From the NCBI GenBank assembly GCA_963854835.1, contig OY978526.1, positions 21,482,334 to 21,546,333 of the forward strand: a stretch of DNA of 64,000 nucleotides, read 5' to 3'. The stretch comes from Megamerina dolium. Lineage: Eukaryota; Arthropoda; Insecta; Diptera; Megamerinidae. The position numbers were made by a program, and so were the translations under genes. The notes beneath the pieces were generated by a model that saw nothing but the letters and a program-made list of their open reading frames with translations, did not search any database and was not told the DNA's origin. Positions 46,243 to 60,227 of this stretch are shown here, in pieces. The number at the start of each line of letters is the position of its first letter. The first letter of the stretch is position 1.

Positions 46243-48720
46243 ATGCATATATGTATACTTATATATACAATAGGCCACGTTAGAGGCAGACATTAGTTGA
46301 GAATTTACTTTATATGCGTGTTAATATAATTCTCTACACATTTGCATTATACGATATGTATATACGATCGATTCGATGCGATTGATTTTGTTGTAATAAG
46401 TATTATAGTAATAGTTGTTGTGGTTGTTGTTGTGGTTGTTGTTGTTGTTGCTGTTGAATTTTCAAGCAAAAATACTATAATCTTAAATAATGCACCTCCA
46501 ACCCCATTCAATTCAGGCTTCCTATTGATATGAACAATTCTTGTTAGTCTCATTTTGTGTTGTTATCGCTGTTGCTAGTTAGTTCCCAATAATGCAACAG
46601 TTATGCTGCGCACCAGACATACTCGTACATACACACAGCAATTACGATCAGCACTGTAGAAATCTGATTGAAAAAATTTGCATTTACACAAATAACTCCT
46701 ACAGTTGCGTTTGTTGCTATTGTTTATTTGTTACTTAAATTTAATTGTATATGGAGTATAGAATGGGTTGTTGATGAACCAGATTTGAATTTCTCATTTT
46801 ATATGTTGTGCAACATTGTATAGATACAATATGTACATAGTATCAAGTGAAGAGAAAGAATGAGATGCAATAAAAATATTTTACTATTTAAAATGAACCT
46901 TGCAATATTTTTTTTTTGGAAATGTTACAATAATAAAATAAAAATAAAAAATAATATAAAAAATAAATTCGAAAAATGTCGAAACGTGTGAATTATATAC
47001 GTGACTTTAAAATTTGACTTTTTCTTCGTCACTCTCAATCATTATACGGTCACCAAAGTGTGTAGACCGGTCACCCAATTCACGATAATGCAAACAGTTG
47101 CATCATCATTTTGTTGCACCATCAATTTATAGTAGGTAACACTGGTCTCAACTTAACTGCACACAAACCACTCCAATCAGCTGTCATAAAATGAAACTAT
47201 TTCAGTTTTTTTCTCTTTCTTTTCCTAGAACAATATCACAACAATATTGTTGTATACATGTAATTTAAAAACTGAATGAAGAGGACATAACTAGTAGAAG
47301 AAAAAGGGTAACGCGAAAAAAAAAAACGTGTCATGAACTCGAGCATGCAGGCCACATTGCCATTTGTTGCCTTATGCTATTGCTTATCAGTTGAGAAATC
47401 AATGAAGAACAGACTGACACAACAACAAAGCAAGAGCAAAAAAATATAGAAAAACCATAAAACAAATTCGTTAACTTAATACCTCGTGATATTGACGATT
47501 TCACAGACGTAGCTTTTTACGCCATCATTATTACCGTACATATATACCCAGCAGGTTCAACATCAACAAATGAATCTAATTCATTCGATAGCATTGTTGC
47601 TTAATTCAAGTGCAACAAAAATATTTAGTTTGTGGAAAAATATGCATTGGTCGATTTCCAATTCCTCAAAATCGACTAAACTAAAATTTTAATCCATTCC
47701 TCGGATTGAAATATGAGACTTGGCTAAAGAAAATGTACTAAAATCCTATTTTTAGATAACAAAAATTTTTTATCCTGATCAGTAGAGACTTGCTGGAGAG
47801 AGGGAATGTTTCAGAGTACTGTGTTGAAAAGCGTTTTGCTTTTCCGGTTTTGTTTTTTTTTTGGCGAAAAAGGGGGTTTGGAATGGTTTATCTCGAAAAC
47901 AGGAGGCTTCGGGTAGTTTGGTTGTTCCCGGACCCCCACTATTTTTTCACGGGAAACATTTTTCTAGAACATTGTTTTTGGCGTTGTTCTTATTCGTTTA
48001 GTCCGTACGGAAGGATTTACTTAAAAAACAATGAGCTCTTCTCTTGCCATAGGACCCCCTGCTTAAATAATAAACTCAGATTCAGATTACTCGAACCCAA
48101 AAACCCCCAGTACACCGTAGTTGCAGAGTTTCTACTGAGAATAAAACATTTTTTAATGTTTTTAAACCATTACCTCTATAGCCTCCAATCCAGATACTCA
48201 AAATTTTTGTAATTTTTTGAGTCTACCCAATATTGGAGAACCTAAAAGAGTTTTTGTGCTCAAAAAAAAAAAGACAACCCAGCAAAAGAATGAAAACCAG
48301 GACATCCGTCGTTGAAGCCAGCTCGATGTCAATGGAATTGAGGTAGGCCTAAAACTGAATATTTGCTTTCTTGTGCCAGTTTTACTGAGACAAAAGAGAC
48401 AAGTTGTCTCTGCATATACGTCCATTTCATAATTTGTGACCTCTTTGGATTGGGTGAAATCAGATATGCTGTACCATTAGTCCTTGCAGATGTTTTTTTG
48501 TCCAGTTCTCAACGATTGAAGGGATGGAAGACTATGTAATCGCAAAGCATCATTCTGGATCGATGTAATGAAGCGCAGAGCAAATTTTGTTTAACGCTCG
48601 ATATAAAACTTCTTATATGTACTTGGGGTCACTGAATTCAACTCCGAGGTTCATTTGACTCAATCAGGTTGCATTTTGTCCCTGACCTTCAAAAATTTGA
48701 TGAAAGTACTCATATATGAA
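46243..48720. other. unassigned stretch with a 140-codon open frame
   Basis: A GTT-rich patch near 46415-46456 yields spurious poly-Val/poly-Thr frames. At 47790-48212 an open frame of 140 codons stands out in length. Its protein is rich in Phe, Arg and Leu, shows no motif I recognise and has no neighbours to suggest a role. The 47.8-48.7 kb segment is less AT-rich than its surroundings and may be an unrecognised old element. Confidence 0.3.
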
Positions 48721-48722
48721 AT

Positions 48723-49075
48723 ATGTGGAACTCATAAGTCCCAAAGGGTAATTTGTCGGAGCTTCTCTTCCATTACTGTTGTGCGATTTTGGACAGTAAT
48801 TTTGTAATTTTGGACAGTATTAGAAGTGACCTACTTATTTCAGCCGATTCCGAACTGCAGAACTTTTGGAACATCACTATTTCTGAGCTTTTGTCACAGA
48901 GTTCTTTTAGCAGCTTTTCCATAGCAAATTGTTACTGCCGGAAGAATTGCTCATTGCTTGCCGACAGGTGCGTACCGTTCGAAAAAAAAATTTTTTTGTT
49001 TAAAAATATTTTTTATTTTTCAGCCGGGGATTGAGTCCACGACCTACAGATCAGATGGCCAACGCATCACCCATA
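48723..49075 (-). mobile_element. tRNA-derived SINE, diverged, near full length
   Basis: Minus-strand copy from ATATGTGGAACTCATAAG (3' end) to the A-box region, which is shortened (AACGCATCACCCATAGAG). A ~20-base local duplication (ATTTTGGACAGTA twice near 48786-48818) and an A/T-run expansion near 48985 mark it as older. It borders S2 units on the right, as other copies do. Confidence 0.8.
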
Positions 49076-49545
49076 GAGTGTTAAAATGTATGACGAACTC
49101 CCATTAATTTTTTCTCCTCATCATTTTATCCAAACATATTTACCCTCTATCTCTACTCCTTGAAGGAGATCCTATACAAAATTAAAATTCTGAGGAATTT
49201 CGGTCCCACTTCTTCCAGAGTGGCCCAGTGGTGGTCATACATTGCCCCAGAGTGGTGCAATGTTTGACCAATCCCGACCCTTTTTCCATTCAACATTCTT
49301 TCCACACGTTCTTAATCCCTATTTTTATATTTTGGAGAGTCTCCCATAAAAAAATGAACTTAAAAGTATTTGAAAATCAACAAATATCCTCATAATAACC
49401 CAGCTATTGCACCTAGAGGGGTGAAATTTATAACAAATTTCCATTATTTTTTCTGGCACAACATTTCCCTCAACTATACTCACCCTCTCTATCTACCCTA
49501 CTTATGGGGGCTGCCCTACAAACATTTGATTTTTATTAAATTAAA
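49076..49545 (+). repeat. S2 tandem units, about three
   Basis: Blocks AAAATGTATGACGAACTCCC, CATTAATTTTTTCTCC, CTCTATCTCTACTCCTTGAA and AAAATCAACAAATATCCTC recur with ~165-180-bp spacing (anchors near 49175, 49350, 49517). Confidence 0.75.
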
Positions 49546-51930
49546 AGAATATTAATTAATTGATCAATTAAATGGCTTCAAAATACAAAAAATATATCCA
49601 TTGCTTGTATAATAGCTATGCGTCATTTTGAATGCATTTATCTAACTGTTGTCACAATGACTTGTCACTTCATAACCCCTCTATGGACCAGTCGTATTTG
49701 TATGAGAAGGCAAAAATGGCTACATGTTTCCAATCGTACTACATAAATTGCGAATATATATTGTAGGAAGAAATAGCTCGCTACAACAACAACAACATAT
49801 GATCCTGTAACTCCTGTTGTTGCATGTTGTTATTAGTTTTATTGTTGTTTGCTGTTGCTGTTGTTGTTGTTGTTATTATTATTATACAAACAGTTCTGTT
49901 AGCAGTCATGCGCTACACCACTGGCACAATTTTCATAGTTTGCGCTTTCTGTGTTATGCCGTTGTCATCGCTGGTGATTTTGTTGTTATAGTTGTGTGTG
50001 TTTGTAGAAGTAATACTTGTATGTAATGTTTTGTCAGCAACAAATAGGTAGACATACAATGTTTATAAGCATTTGCCACCGCCTTTTAGTAGCAACAATA
50101 AGAAAACTAATTTTTTTTTAAGCAGCTTAAATAATTCCAAACTGAAAATTAGGTGTGGGGAGGGTAGAGAAAACAATAATAAAACAAAATCAAATGAAAC
50201 ATAAAACAGCTAAAGACTATAAGATGCACACTTCCGATAATACAATATAAGAAGTATGTAGTATGTAGTCGTATTGTAGTAATCCAACAAGTCACTAAAT
50301 GTAACCAAAGAAGTTACAATTTATGCACAACTGTTCTTCTTGTTCTTATTCTTCTTCTTCTTCTTCTTGTTCTTCATGAAGACCAAATTGAGGAGAATGT
50401 TATACTGGGAAGTTACATAAATTACGACCAAATGAATCTATTCTCTTTCTCTCTCTCATACCTAATGCTAGTACAGAAAATCTCTCAATAGAGTGCAACA
50501 CGGTAGGTCAATGTTCAGAGGTGATTAATTCGTGAAAATATTACTTTTGTATTTTATTAAATAAAAATGATAATGTATATGTATGTGTTTAGGAGAGGTG
50601 CAATCTTACAAAGGGGGGCAGTGATTAGAACAAGGTACCAATGTATATACAAATATGTTTGTAGGTTGTATTCAAGCGATAATATTGATGAGAGAAATAC
50701 TTACAACACAAAATAATAACAAATATTTGAGAGAAGGAAAAAAATTGGTATTATCATCATTATCATTGAGAAAAATCATCATTATTATCTTGTAATATAT
50801 ACATATTATCATGATCATTATCATCATCATCATCATCCTCATCGTTGTCGTCAACAATATCAGCGCTGGTAGTGGCAGCGCCAGCCTATTGATATCGAAT
50901 AACATCATTAAGAAGCACGAATTCAAATTTATTGTTGCTAATAATAGTGTTGTTGCTTACAATCGTTCGCTGCTGCTGCTGCTGCTGCTGCGATTGCCGT
51001 TATTATCTCAGCTTATAAGGACATTAAAGGCATTTTACAGCAATAATAATATTAACAGAATAGCTAACAAAATTTCATTGTGTCACTACTGGCATCCCCC
51101 GCAACATGTTTATCGTTATCGTAAAGGCAGAGCCTCACCTCGTAAATAATGTTAATAGTAAAAATAGAATGGCCTCACAAGTGGTAACAGCACCTACAAC
51201 AACAACAACAACAACAACAAAATAACAACACAACAACAATTATGTACTACTACTACTACTTACAATATTTCAATTACAACAAAATGAAATCATATAATGT
51301 TATATACATGTTGCTTGCCAGTGCCTTTTCTTCCAATTCGATACACCGTGCCGTTCCTTTTTTTTTTTCTGTGATGTCCGCCATTCATTGACAGTTCGGA
51401 CATGAATTTTTTGTGTTGACAACATTTTGATTCCTTCTGTAAATACATATATCCATATGTGTGTCTATATGTTGTTGCTTCCTCTAAAACAACATGCACG
51501 CACTGACATTTGCTACAAAGTTGCTGCCTGTTGTTGTCCTCAACATGATTTTAATGGCATTGCATTTATGGCATTATTGAATTTATTTATGATTTATGTG
51601 CAACTTTTGTGTGTCTACACACATGTTGAAGTATACAATGTTTATATACAATAAAACAATGACAACATGTGTATCCCAGCTAATAATCCGAATAACATCC
51701 GAAATTATGATTCCAAAAGTGAATTCGTCGGAAAGTTATGAAATTTTCAGCTTCTATGAGGGCATATGAAGAAGAATGATAAATACGAACTTAAAAAGAC
51801 TCCTAATAATAATTATTTATTAGTATTTTATTAATTAATATTGAGAATCTTTAAAGAATATTTTTTAAATTAATTTCACAGAGCATTTTATTGTCATCCA
51901 ATCAAGCGCATTCGTTCATGGAGACGTCTG
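49546..51930. other. unassigned stretch rich in trinucleotide repeats
   Basis: Contains a GTT patch near 49855-49875, (TTC)n at 50350-50368, (ATC)n at 50818-50838, (CTG)n at 50971-50990 and (CAA)n at 51197-51222. A 112-codon frame (50811-51149) begins in the ATC run and includes a poly-Leu stretch from CTG, so it is not convincing. The palindrome TTAATTGATCAATTAA lies near 49555. Confidence 0.45.
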
Positions 51931-53290
51931 TTCGTTAAGAAATATAATACTAAATACCAAGTTTCAGCTCAATAACCTTATATTTTCGTGCAAGTCACAT
52001 ATACAGAAGCATATATTTGTATGGAAGATATGCTTTGTTTTTATCCGACACCTCTTATTCTCTATATCGCTACTTTATTAATTAATATAATTTTATATAC
52101 CGAATTTCAGATCAATACCTTTGTATTTTCATGCACAAAGTGTTAAAATATATAAAAAGAAGCTTATTTTTGTACGGCAAGTAGGTAAGATTTTCATTCG
52201 ATTCTGTTCATTCTTAAAAGGCATTTTTTCATTAATAAAAATAATATAATATACCGATTTTCAGCTCAATATATTTATACTTTCGTCCAGAATGTGTGAA
52301 ATCACATATACAGAAGCATATATTTGTATGGGAGATATGCTTTATTTTTATCCGATTCCTCTTATTCTTAGAGTCACTATTTAATTAATTAATAAAATTA
52401 TATATACCGAGTTTAAGCTCAATACCTTTGTATTTTCATGGAAAAACTATAAAAATATATAGACAGAAGCATACTTTTGTACTGGAGGTAGATAAGGTTT
52501 TCATCCGATTCTGTTCATTCTTAAAAGGCATTTTTTCATCAATAAATATAATATTATATACCAATTTTCAGCTCAATAACTTTATATATTCGTACACAAA
52601 AAATGAAATCACATATACAGAAGCATATATTTGTATGGGAGATATGTTTTGTTTTTATCCGATACCTCTTATTCTCTATATCGCTACTATATTAATTAAT
52701 ATAATTTTATATATCAAATTTCAGCTCAATAACTTTGTATTTTCATGAACAAAGTGTGAAAATATATAAAAAGAAGCTTATTTTTGTACGGCAAGTAGGT
52801 AAGATTTTCATTCGATTCTGTTCATTCTTAAAAGGCATTTTTTTATTAATAAAAATAATATTATATACCAATTTTCAGCTTAATAACTTTGTTTTTTCAT
52901 ACGCACATTGCGTAAATATACAATTGGAAACATACTTTTGTATGGCAGGTACCCATAGTTTTAATCCAATTCAATCCATTCTTATTCGAATGCATTCATT
53001 ACTTAAAAAAAATGTATAGATCAAGTTTCAACTTGAAAGCTTAATATTTTCATGCTCAAAGTGCAAAAACATCCATTTAAAAGTATACTTTTCTATGGGA
53101 GGTATACTTAATTTTCATCTGATTGTATTTATTTTTTAACATGTATATTCAATAGTAAATTAAACTGTATATACCAAATTTCAGCTTAATATCTTCATGC
53201 AAAAACATATATAACATATAAAACATACTTTTGTAAGGGAAGTTTTCTGCCCTGTTTTGATCTGATTTCATTCGTTTTTAAACTTGAACA
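51931..53290 (-). repeat. ~152-bp array with 307-bp dimeric period
   Basis: CACATATACAGAAGCATATA occurs at 51996, 52303 and 52610, exactly 307 bp apart. The alternate monomer block GAAGCTTATTTTTGTACGG or its variant occurs near 52158, 52465 and 52771. Each monomer carries the reverse-strand core TTTGTATGGNAGNTA followed by TTTTCATCCGATTC. Two overlapping frames (52428-52748 and 52735-53019) translate adjacent units and share NFQLNNF. After about 52900 the units become irregular. Confidence 0.88.
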
Positions 53291-55470
53291 CAATTATTGA
53301 AGAAACACTGAAAATGCCACAAAAATGTGAAAAATTATGAAAGTTATATGATACTATTTCATTGTTCATAACGCTTGACACTTTAGATGATGCGTTTTTG
53401 TTATACGAAAGAAGTATAGTCGATTTTAGACTTTGTCTGGTTCTATCTGATACTACGAGATCGCCATCAATGTCTACAAATCATTATGAAACTCTTAGCC
53501 TCCGACTGAAAGTGACCAATTCTTATATCATCCATAGCAAAGTTCAGGGTTGCAACTGCTCACAGTGGTTCGTTGGAAACGAGTACAAGTGGTTTGTTGG
53601 GATATTCGAAAAATACAATTGGTGACATTGTTTTGTGAATGCAACATCTTCATTGTTATTTATATGCAATGTGATGCGGATATATGTAAATACAAATACA
53701 AGAATGTAGGCTCCTTCATGACAATATTCATTTCCATTAATAAATACCGCTCACAAGCTGGATCTTTCTTTCATTCTCTTCCCTTTCTATCTCGTTGTCA
53801 ATATTTCTCACCGATTGAACTAATAGTATTTGATAGTATCACATGGTATCGAACAAAGGCGGTCAATTGGTCAACTTTCTGGTAAGAAGAACAGACAAAC
53901 AGACATTTCTTTTGGTTATTTGCGTTTTTGCTGATATTTCAATATTGAATTATGAGTGCTTTGTGAATATGTCTGTGCGTCTCAAGTACATACATACATG
54001 TATGCACCGTTACAACACGCTCAACTTGTGGATGCATACATATATGGGTAAACAACTCAATAATATTGGCAAATAAAACAATCTAATACAAAAAATACCA
54101 AATATTTCTCCACTCACCGACTAACTATTCGGAAATCTAAACATTTTTCTTGTTCTCTTTTTTTTCTTTTATGCACAAAAACCATTTACATTTCACATAT
54201 TTCACATATATGCTTGTAGTTGAATACAGATGTTACCACTTAATACTAAATAGGTCATATGCGAATATTGAAACAATCCAAAAATTATTAACCCAAATAA
54301 CAATAAACACTTTTTTTTTGTTCTTTACATTTCTCTTTTTTTTTTTGAGGCTACTCCTCCCTTTCCCTAATAATTTTCGGTTTTCATAATTCATAATTGA
54401 GCCACTTCTTTCGATTGTTTCCATTGTTTTATTTTGTTTCCGCTTTATGGTATATGTATATATGAAAAAATAGGTAGATTTATCTATTTCAAATAAAATG
54501 AAAAGTTTCCATTCAAATTTATGTGAATTCTGCCGCATAATTCATATGCAAGATTATGCTAGATATTCTGGTAGCCAAACAATCAGTTAATAAATAATTA
54601 ATATACAATTTCCGAATTTGGAAATATTTTTAACCCATTTTTTTTTTTTTTTTTTTTTTGATAGAAAGAAAAATGCCATAAAAATTCATACTATTTATAC
54701 GATAAATATAATACTCATATTATTGGTAGCCTATAGATTGTATTGTCCATTTGTTCGTAAATAATATCAACACGCAATAAAAATAAAAATAGCACAAAAA
54801 AGGCCTACTACTGTGTAACACTTACACGTGCACATAATTGTTTTAATATTAAAATAGGCTTAATTCAATTTATTTAACAATGATACATATGTAGTCTGAC
54901 GAATTAATTGCGTGTCCATAGCACAAACAGTTACAATTAACACAATTTCAAATTGAAAATGTTCTACTTTAAATAGAAAAACAAAAAAATACAATAATAT
55001 TAAGCACAAAAAAAAATCACTTATATCAAATTTATTAATTTCCTAAAAAAAGATATAATCAATTTTGTTAACAGGAAGCTTATTAAGGTCTCCAAATATA
55101 GATACAATATTAATAAGCTACATCGTAGCAACAAAGCAAATTAAAATCGTTTAAAATTATATACATCACTATGTAGAATGAGATATTTAATGAAAGTGAA
55201 ATAAATTAACAAATTCTAAAAATTTATTCTATCAAGTATAATCAACCAAGATAATCAATTACAAGATATTTGTACACATTTATAGGCAATAGAACTAACC
55301 ATTTTATGAGCCCAAACACACTTCTGATTGAGATTTCGATATTACTTGGATCACCTATGTGTGGAATACAATAATATCCAAATATCATCCACAAGACTTC
55401 TTTGGGACTCGAATAAGGTAATTTTCGTAGACTTTTCAAAACACATATCGGACATTAATTCGGCCATAAC
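53291..55470. other. unassigned stretch
   Basis: The 53380-53900 part is less AT-rich and has open frames of 87 and 111 codons without recognised motifs. The rest is AT-rich with poly-T runs (for example 54639-54659). Confidence 0.35.
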
Positions 55471-55474
55471 TTTA

Positions 55475-56330
55475 TGAATATACGTTTTCATTACTATAAA
55501 GAATTATTTTTAAAAACAAATTAATCAGTTCATCAACGGACGAATTCGGACGAAAACCAAACCTACCGGCGATACAAAAATATATTTTCGTATGATGTTT
55601 TTCACGCCTATCTAATACAATTATATCGTTATCAAGCTGAAAATTAGTATATACAACTATATTTGCTAATGGATTGATGCGTTTGAGAATCGGAGTAATG
55701 GGATGATTACCATGCCTACCTCCCATATAAAAATATGTTTCCACTTGAATGTTTTCACACCTGACACGACGAAAATATGCTGCTATAAAGCTAAAATTTG
55801 ATATATGTAACTATATTTAGTATTAGATGGAACCGTTAAAAAATGTACACCGAATCGGATAAAAACTACACCTAACTCCCATACAAAATTATGCTCCTTG
55901 TCTGTATTTTTTAACACTCTATGCACAAAAATGCAAAGTTATGGAGCTGAAACTTGGTACATGCGATTATATTTGTTAGGGACATCCACATCCAACTCCT
56001 ACACAAAAGTATGCTACCGTCTCTATTTTTTTACACTCTGTCCACCACAATGCAAAGTTATAGAACTGAAATTTGGTATATGTATGTGATTATATTTATT
56101 ATAGAATGCAGAAGTTTGATAATGAATGGAATCGAATGAAAACCACTCCTATCTCTCATACAAAAGTATGATCCCGTCTGTCTTTTTTCACACTCTGCGC
56201 AGGAAAATGCAAAGCTATAGAGCTGAAATTTGATACATACAATTTGATTTAGTAATTAATGTATTAGTTTGAGAATGGACGTATTCGAATGAAAACCATG
56301 CCTATCTTATCGTTAGATATCTTAAGGGGG
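55475..56330 (+). repeat. ~152-bp tandem array, about six monomers
   Basis: Cores resembling GATGAAAACCANNCCTACCTC followed by CATACAAAA fall near 55550, 55702, 55858, 55985, 56137 and 56288. The fourth interval is short (127 bp), showing an internal deletion. Opposite strand to the 52 kb array. Confidence 0.85.
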
Positions 56331-56585
56331 TTTTGTAGAGTACTGTGATGTTAAAACGGCAACTAATTGTATAAGTGTGATACAGTATATTCCCTCCAGA
56401 TTCAGCCACTGCAACCAAGTAAACAACCCCTCTTCTGAATTTTTTTTTTTTTATCTAATCAATTGGTGGAAAAAGTCAATATTTTAAATATCGCCTAAAA
56501 TGGAAATCATATTCTTAAAAAAAAAAAGGTTTCTTTCTAAGTAAAAGCCCAAGTAAATTGGTGTTTTTTTTTCGCCATAGCAAAT

Positions 56586-57190
56586 CGTCCTGGTAAAGGT
56601 ATTTTGTGGCAGCCTATTCATATGCAACATCTTGAAGACCTAGACTACGCCGATGACATCGTGCTATTTTCCAGCCAGAAGAACCATATGCAAACTAAAA
56701 TTGATGCCCTGGCAACACAGGCAGCAAATGTCGGCCTCAAGATTAACGTTGGCAAGACAAGAACTTTGAATATCAACACCCCATCAACATCATTTAAAGT
56801 TTATAATGAGGATATTGAAGAAGTCTCCCAGTTCACATATCTGGGCAATCTAATTTCACATGATGGAGGAGCCAAATGTGATGTTGACTCTAGGATACAG
56901 AAGACAAGGTGCTCTTTTGCGAACCTCAAAAATATCTGATATTCAAAACAATTAAGCAAAGCCACAAAAATACGACTCTTCAACTCCAACGTAAAGACAA
57001 TCCTACTATACGGCTCCGAAACGTGGCTGATGTCCAGAGAAACAACTAATAGAAGCTGCAGATATTTGTAAATAAATGCCTACGGAGAATTTTGAGAATT
57101 TGATGGCCTGATAACTGGATATCCAATGACGAGTTGCTAAGACGAGGAATACAGAAACCAATCCACCTTGAGGTAAGAGAGAGGAACTAG
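56586..57190 (+). pseudogene. RTE-like RT palm/thumb scrap (second lineage)
   Basis: Reads LEDLDYADDIVLFSSQKNHM (motif C with YADD), ALATQAANVGLKINVGKT, SQFTYLGNLISHDGG, then past stops IRLFNSNVKTILLYGSETW. In-frame stops appear at 56937 and later, with frame changes after 57040. Both ends are abrupt. It belongs to the lineage whose C-terminus lies at 16490-16773, which it does not overlap. The YADD active-site loop is intact, but the rest of the catalytic domain is absent. Confidence 0.85.
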
Positions 57191-57389
57191 TCACCTAGTC
57201 TATTTTGTTTTCTCTAAAAATATTACTATGTTAAAGTATGCTTAGTTTAAGATCTTCGCCTTGCTTCTGTAAAAAAAAATGTCTTTAATATGAAGTTGAA
57301 GTATTTTTTATTCGGCCCAGTGACTTGGTAACGCCAAATATACCTTTGTGTCAGCAAATAGAAATTTTCGACGTCTTGGATGACACGTC

Positions 57390-57480
57390 ACGATTGATAA
57401 GACTCTTGAGGATTTCATCTACTTAGAATGCAGCATCAACACCCATAATGACATCAGCTGAAGATAACAGCTCGTTTGGA
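57390..57480 (+). pseudogene. very short RTE-like scrap (17792 lineage)
   Basis: GAGGATTTCATCTACTTAGA, then ATGCAGCATCAACACCC and ATAATGACATCAGCTGA-like sequence aligns with the FVYLG..SINN..NDVS segment of the other copies. Too diverged to delimit. Confidence 0.5.
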
Positions 57481-57499
57481 ACCCGATGCAAGAGAGAGA

Positions 57500-59911
57500 G
57501 AGACCAATTCTCCATTATTTGTTTCACATAAATCACACGACCTTCAATTATGAAAGTCTATGTTTCGAATGTGGTGTTTGTGGTTTGGTAGGTGTTTGGT
57601 GAATGTTTAATTTTTTATTTTATTAATAAAATAATTGAAAACAATTTTATGTGTTGTACCCCTAGTTATAACGAATATAAATGAATAAAGATCAAACAAA
57701 TTTGTATAAATGCCACCAAACGTGTCTCTTGAATATCGAACCTTTTTAACTTTAATTCATCAAACATCAAAACAAATTAATGTACATAATTTCTCTAATT
57801 TGATAATTATTTGAATAAAATATTAGACGTGCAATTTATTATGTACTTTATATATTATCAAGTACATATATCGCTGACTGATTTGGCATAAATTATTACC
57901 AACATATCTATTTTGAGCTACTGTTTTGGCTAACTCTGTTTTTTTCTTGTAATTTCTTTTATCAAATTGATCACATCAATTTAATGAAATTGTTGGATAT
58001 ACCAGATTAGTAAGTACTTATGTATATGTAGGTACTGACAAAACAATCATAATCATAATATGAGACACACTCAGTACACATGTCGCACGAGTGAAGGTGA
58101 TTTTTTTATATTTTTTTTTTATTAATTTTTTTTTTTTTTTTTTTTAAACTTAAATTTGCACGTATTTAAATTTTGCTTGTATTTAATAAACCAAACATGC
58201 GCATGCATTAGTTTCATTGTGCTATTGGGTGAAAGCCATTTCAACCAACAAGCCAAAATAATCATATATTTTTTTTTTTTTGTTCATACTTTATTCGTGT
58301 ATGTGTGTGTACGTGTATATGTGCATGCATTTGTTTATATGTGATGATGATGATGATGATGATATTACAAGTATGACAATGACAATAAACTACAAACGAA
58401 GACGAAGTGAGTGAACAATAAACTAACTGACCACCATTTTAGCATTGGCCTAAAGAACTAATTTATTTCTTGTGATTTTTACTCGTTATTCGCGTGTATG
58501 AGTACATACATACATGCGTACATAATTTAATTTCGCTTATTTTGTTTTTTTTTTTTTATTGTTTTTTGTTGTTTTTGCGCCACTCTTGCAAATTAAAGCA
58601 ATCAAAATAGTTAGTTGAACAAATAAATTGTTACAATTTTCTTTTTGCATATCATGTTGTTGTTGTGTTGTTATTGTGTTGTTGTTGTACAGCAAGATTT
58701 AAATACATTTTTTTTTTACACATTTTAAACATGTTTCATGCACAAAGGTCATCAACAGCACTTATAGTCGAACAAATACAAACACATACATACACACACG
58801 TACAATTATTCACAACACTAGTTGTGTATTGTCATTTAAACGCAAAAATTATGTTAAAAAGTTTGCGTGAAAAATATTTTGTTGCTATTTTATTGTATAA
58901 ATAATATAAAATTCACACATGCTCCACACACACACACACACACTTGAATATAATAATTGAAAAGAGTGAAATTAGATATTTTATTTTGTATTATTTTCAT
59001 TTTATTTATGATTTTCTTTTAACAAGTATTTATTTGAGTATTTTTTTTTATTTTTTTTTATTTTTTATTTTTTTTTTTTTAGATTTAATTTGATTAGCAA
59101 GTAGAAAATTATGCAGAATATCTTTCACTAAAAGCATGTATATATATATATATCGCTTCTTGCCAAAGAAAGTTATTTCGTTGAAAATATTGATTGAAAT
59201 GCAAATGGGGGGGGGGGGGGGGCTAAATATTTGCCAAAGCTAATTGTAATACAGAATACTAATGTGACCTATAAAAGCATAGAAAATTAGGCAAATATGA
59301 AAACTACAAATACTAAACATAGTATGAACAGCAATGAACATTATTATTTAAATGAAAGGTCGAATATAATATGCAACAATGCGTAACCATTTTTACCCAC
59401 AAACCCAACCAGCTTGCTATGCTGCTGCTTCACACTTTCACAATATATGAATATATTCGTATCTACACAAAAATAGCACAAAAGTGCAATGTCAGTGTAG
59501 TGTAATGTTAAAATGTGTTAAAAATCAACAAAATAATTTTATGATCAATTCTTAAAAGCTAAAAATTTGCTCATCTATAATTACTTGAAATGCGTGCAGT
59601 ATGTTATTAACAAAAAACAAAAAAAAAATAATAAAAATAAAAAAATAAATAAGAAATATACAATCACATATAGGTAACATATACAATATATAGATAATAT
59701 GTAGCTATGTAGAAAATGATCATTTTATTTTTGCAGCTACAAGAATAAACAGGTCAAACAAGCAACAAACAAACAAATAAATCCCTTCTAAATAAATAAA
59801 CTAAAGAAATAGATACTCATATGTATGATGGTAATAATAGAAAATGCATTGAAACTAAAACATTCTAAGATATTGAAGACAACAATCGTTTTGTGAAAAT
59901 ATTTCTTTTTC

Positions 59912-59949
<38 letters not shown>

Positions 59950-60225
59950 TTGCCCCTTTCATATTCAATAATTATTACTTTTTTGCATATAAAGCTTATA
60001 TACGTTTGTACAAAATGATCGTAAAATCGTAAAAGTCTATGTTAAGATTTTTCTCAATCATATTCTATTCCACATGCCACATGGATTCTTTAAGAGAATA
60101 CTAATATGTATTTGCCTAGATATAAAAAAAAACAAATTATAATAATTTATTTCAATTTTATACTATGACATTTTCGCACTAATCATTTGTCACTGAATAG
60201 ATGAATCTTTAAGTAGTTATATGCA
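57500..60225. other. AT-rich stretch with simple repeats
   Basis: Contains (GAT)n at 58342-58363, (CA)n at 58924-58943, a 16-G run at 59207-59222 and a 33-T run at 59916-59948. No gene supported. Confidence 0.5.
59207..59222. repeat. 16-base G homopolymer
   Basis: Uninterrupted G run in otherwise very AT-rich DNA. Confidence 0.9.
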
Positions 60226-60227
60226 TA

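Noticed and set aside
50811..51149. 112-codon frame with poly-Ile and poly-Leu
   Set aside because: Starts in an ATC run and crosses a CTG run; no domain, and frames open by simple repeats are common here.
53362..53885. Overlapping 87- and 111-codon frames as an exon
   Set aside because: No recognised motif, no clear splice context and amino-acid composition typical of random AT-rich DNA.
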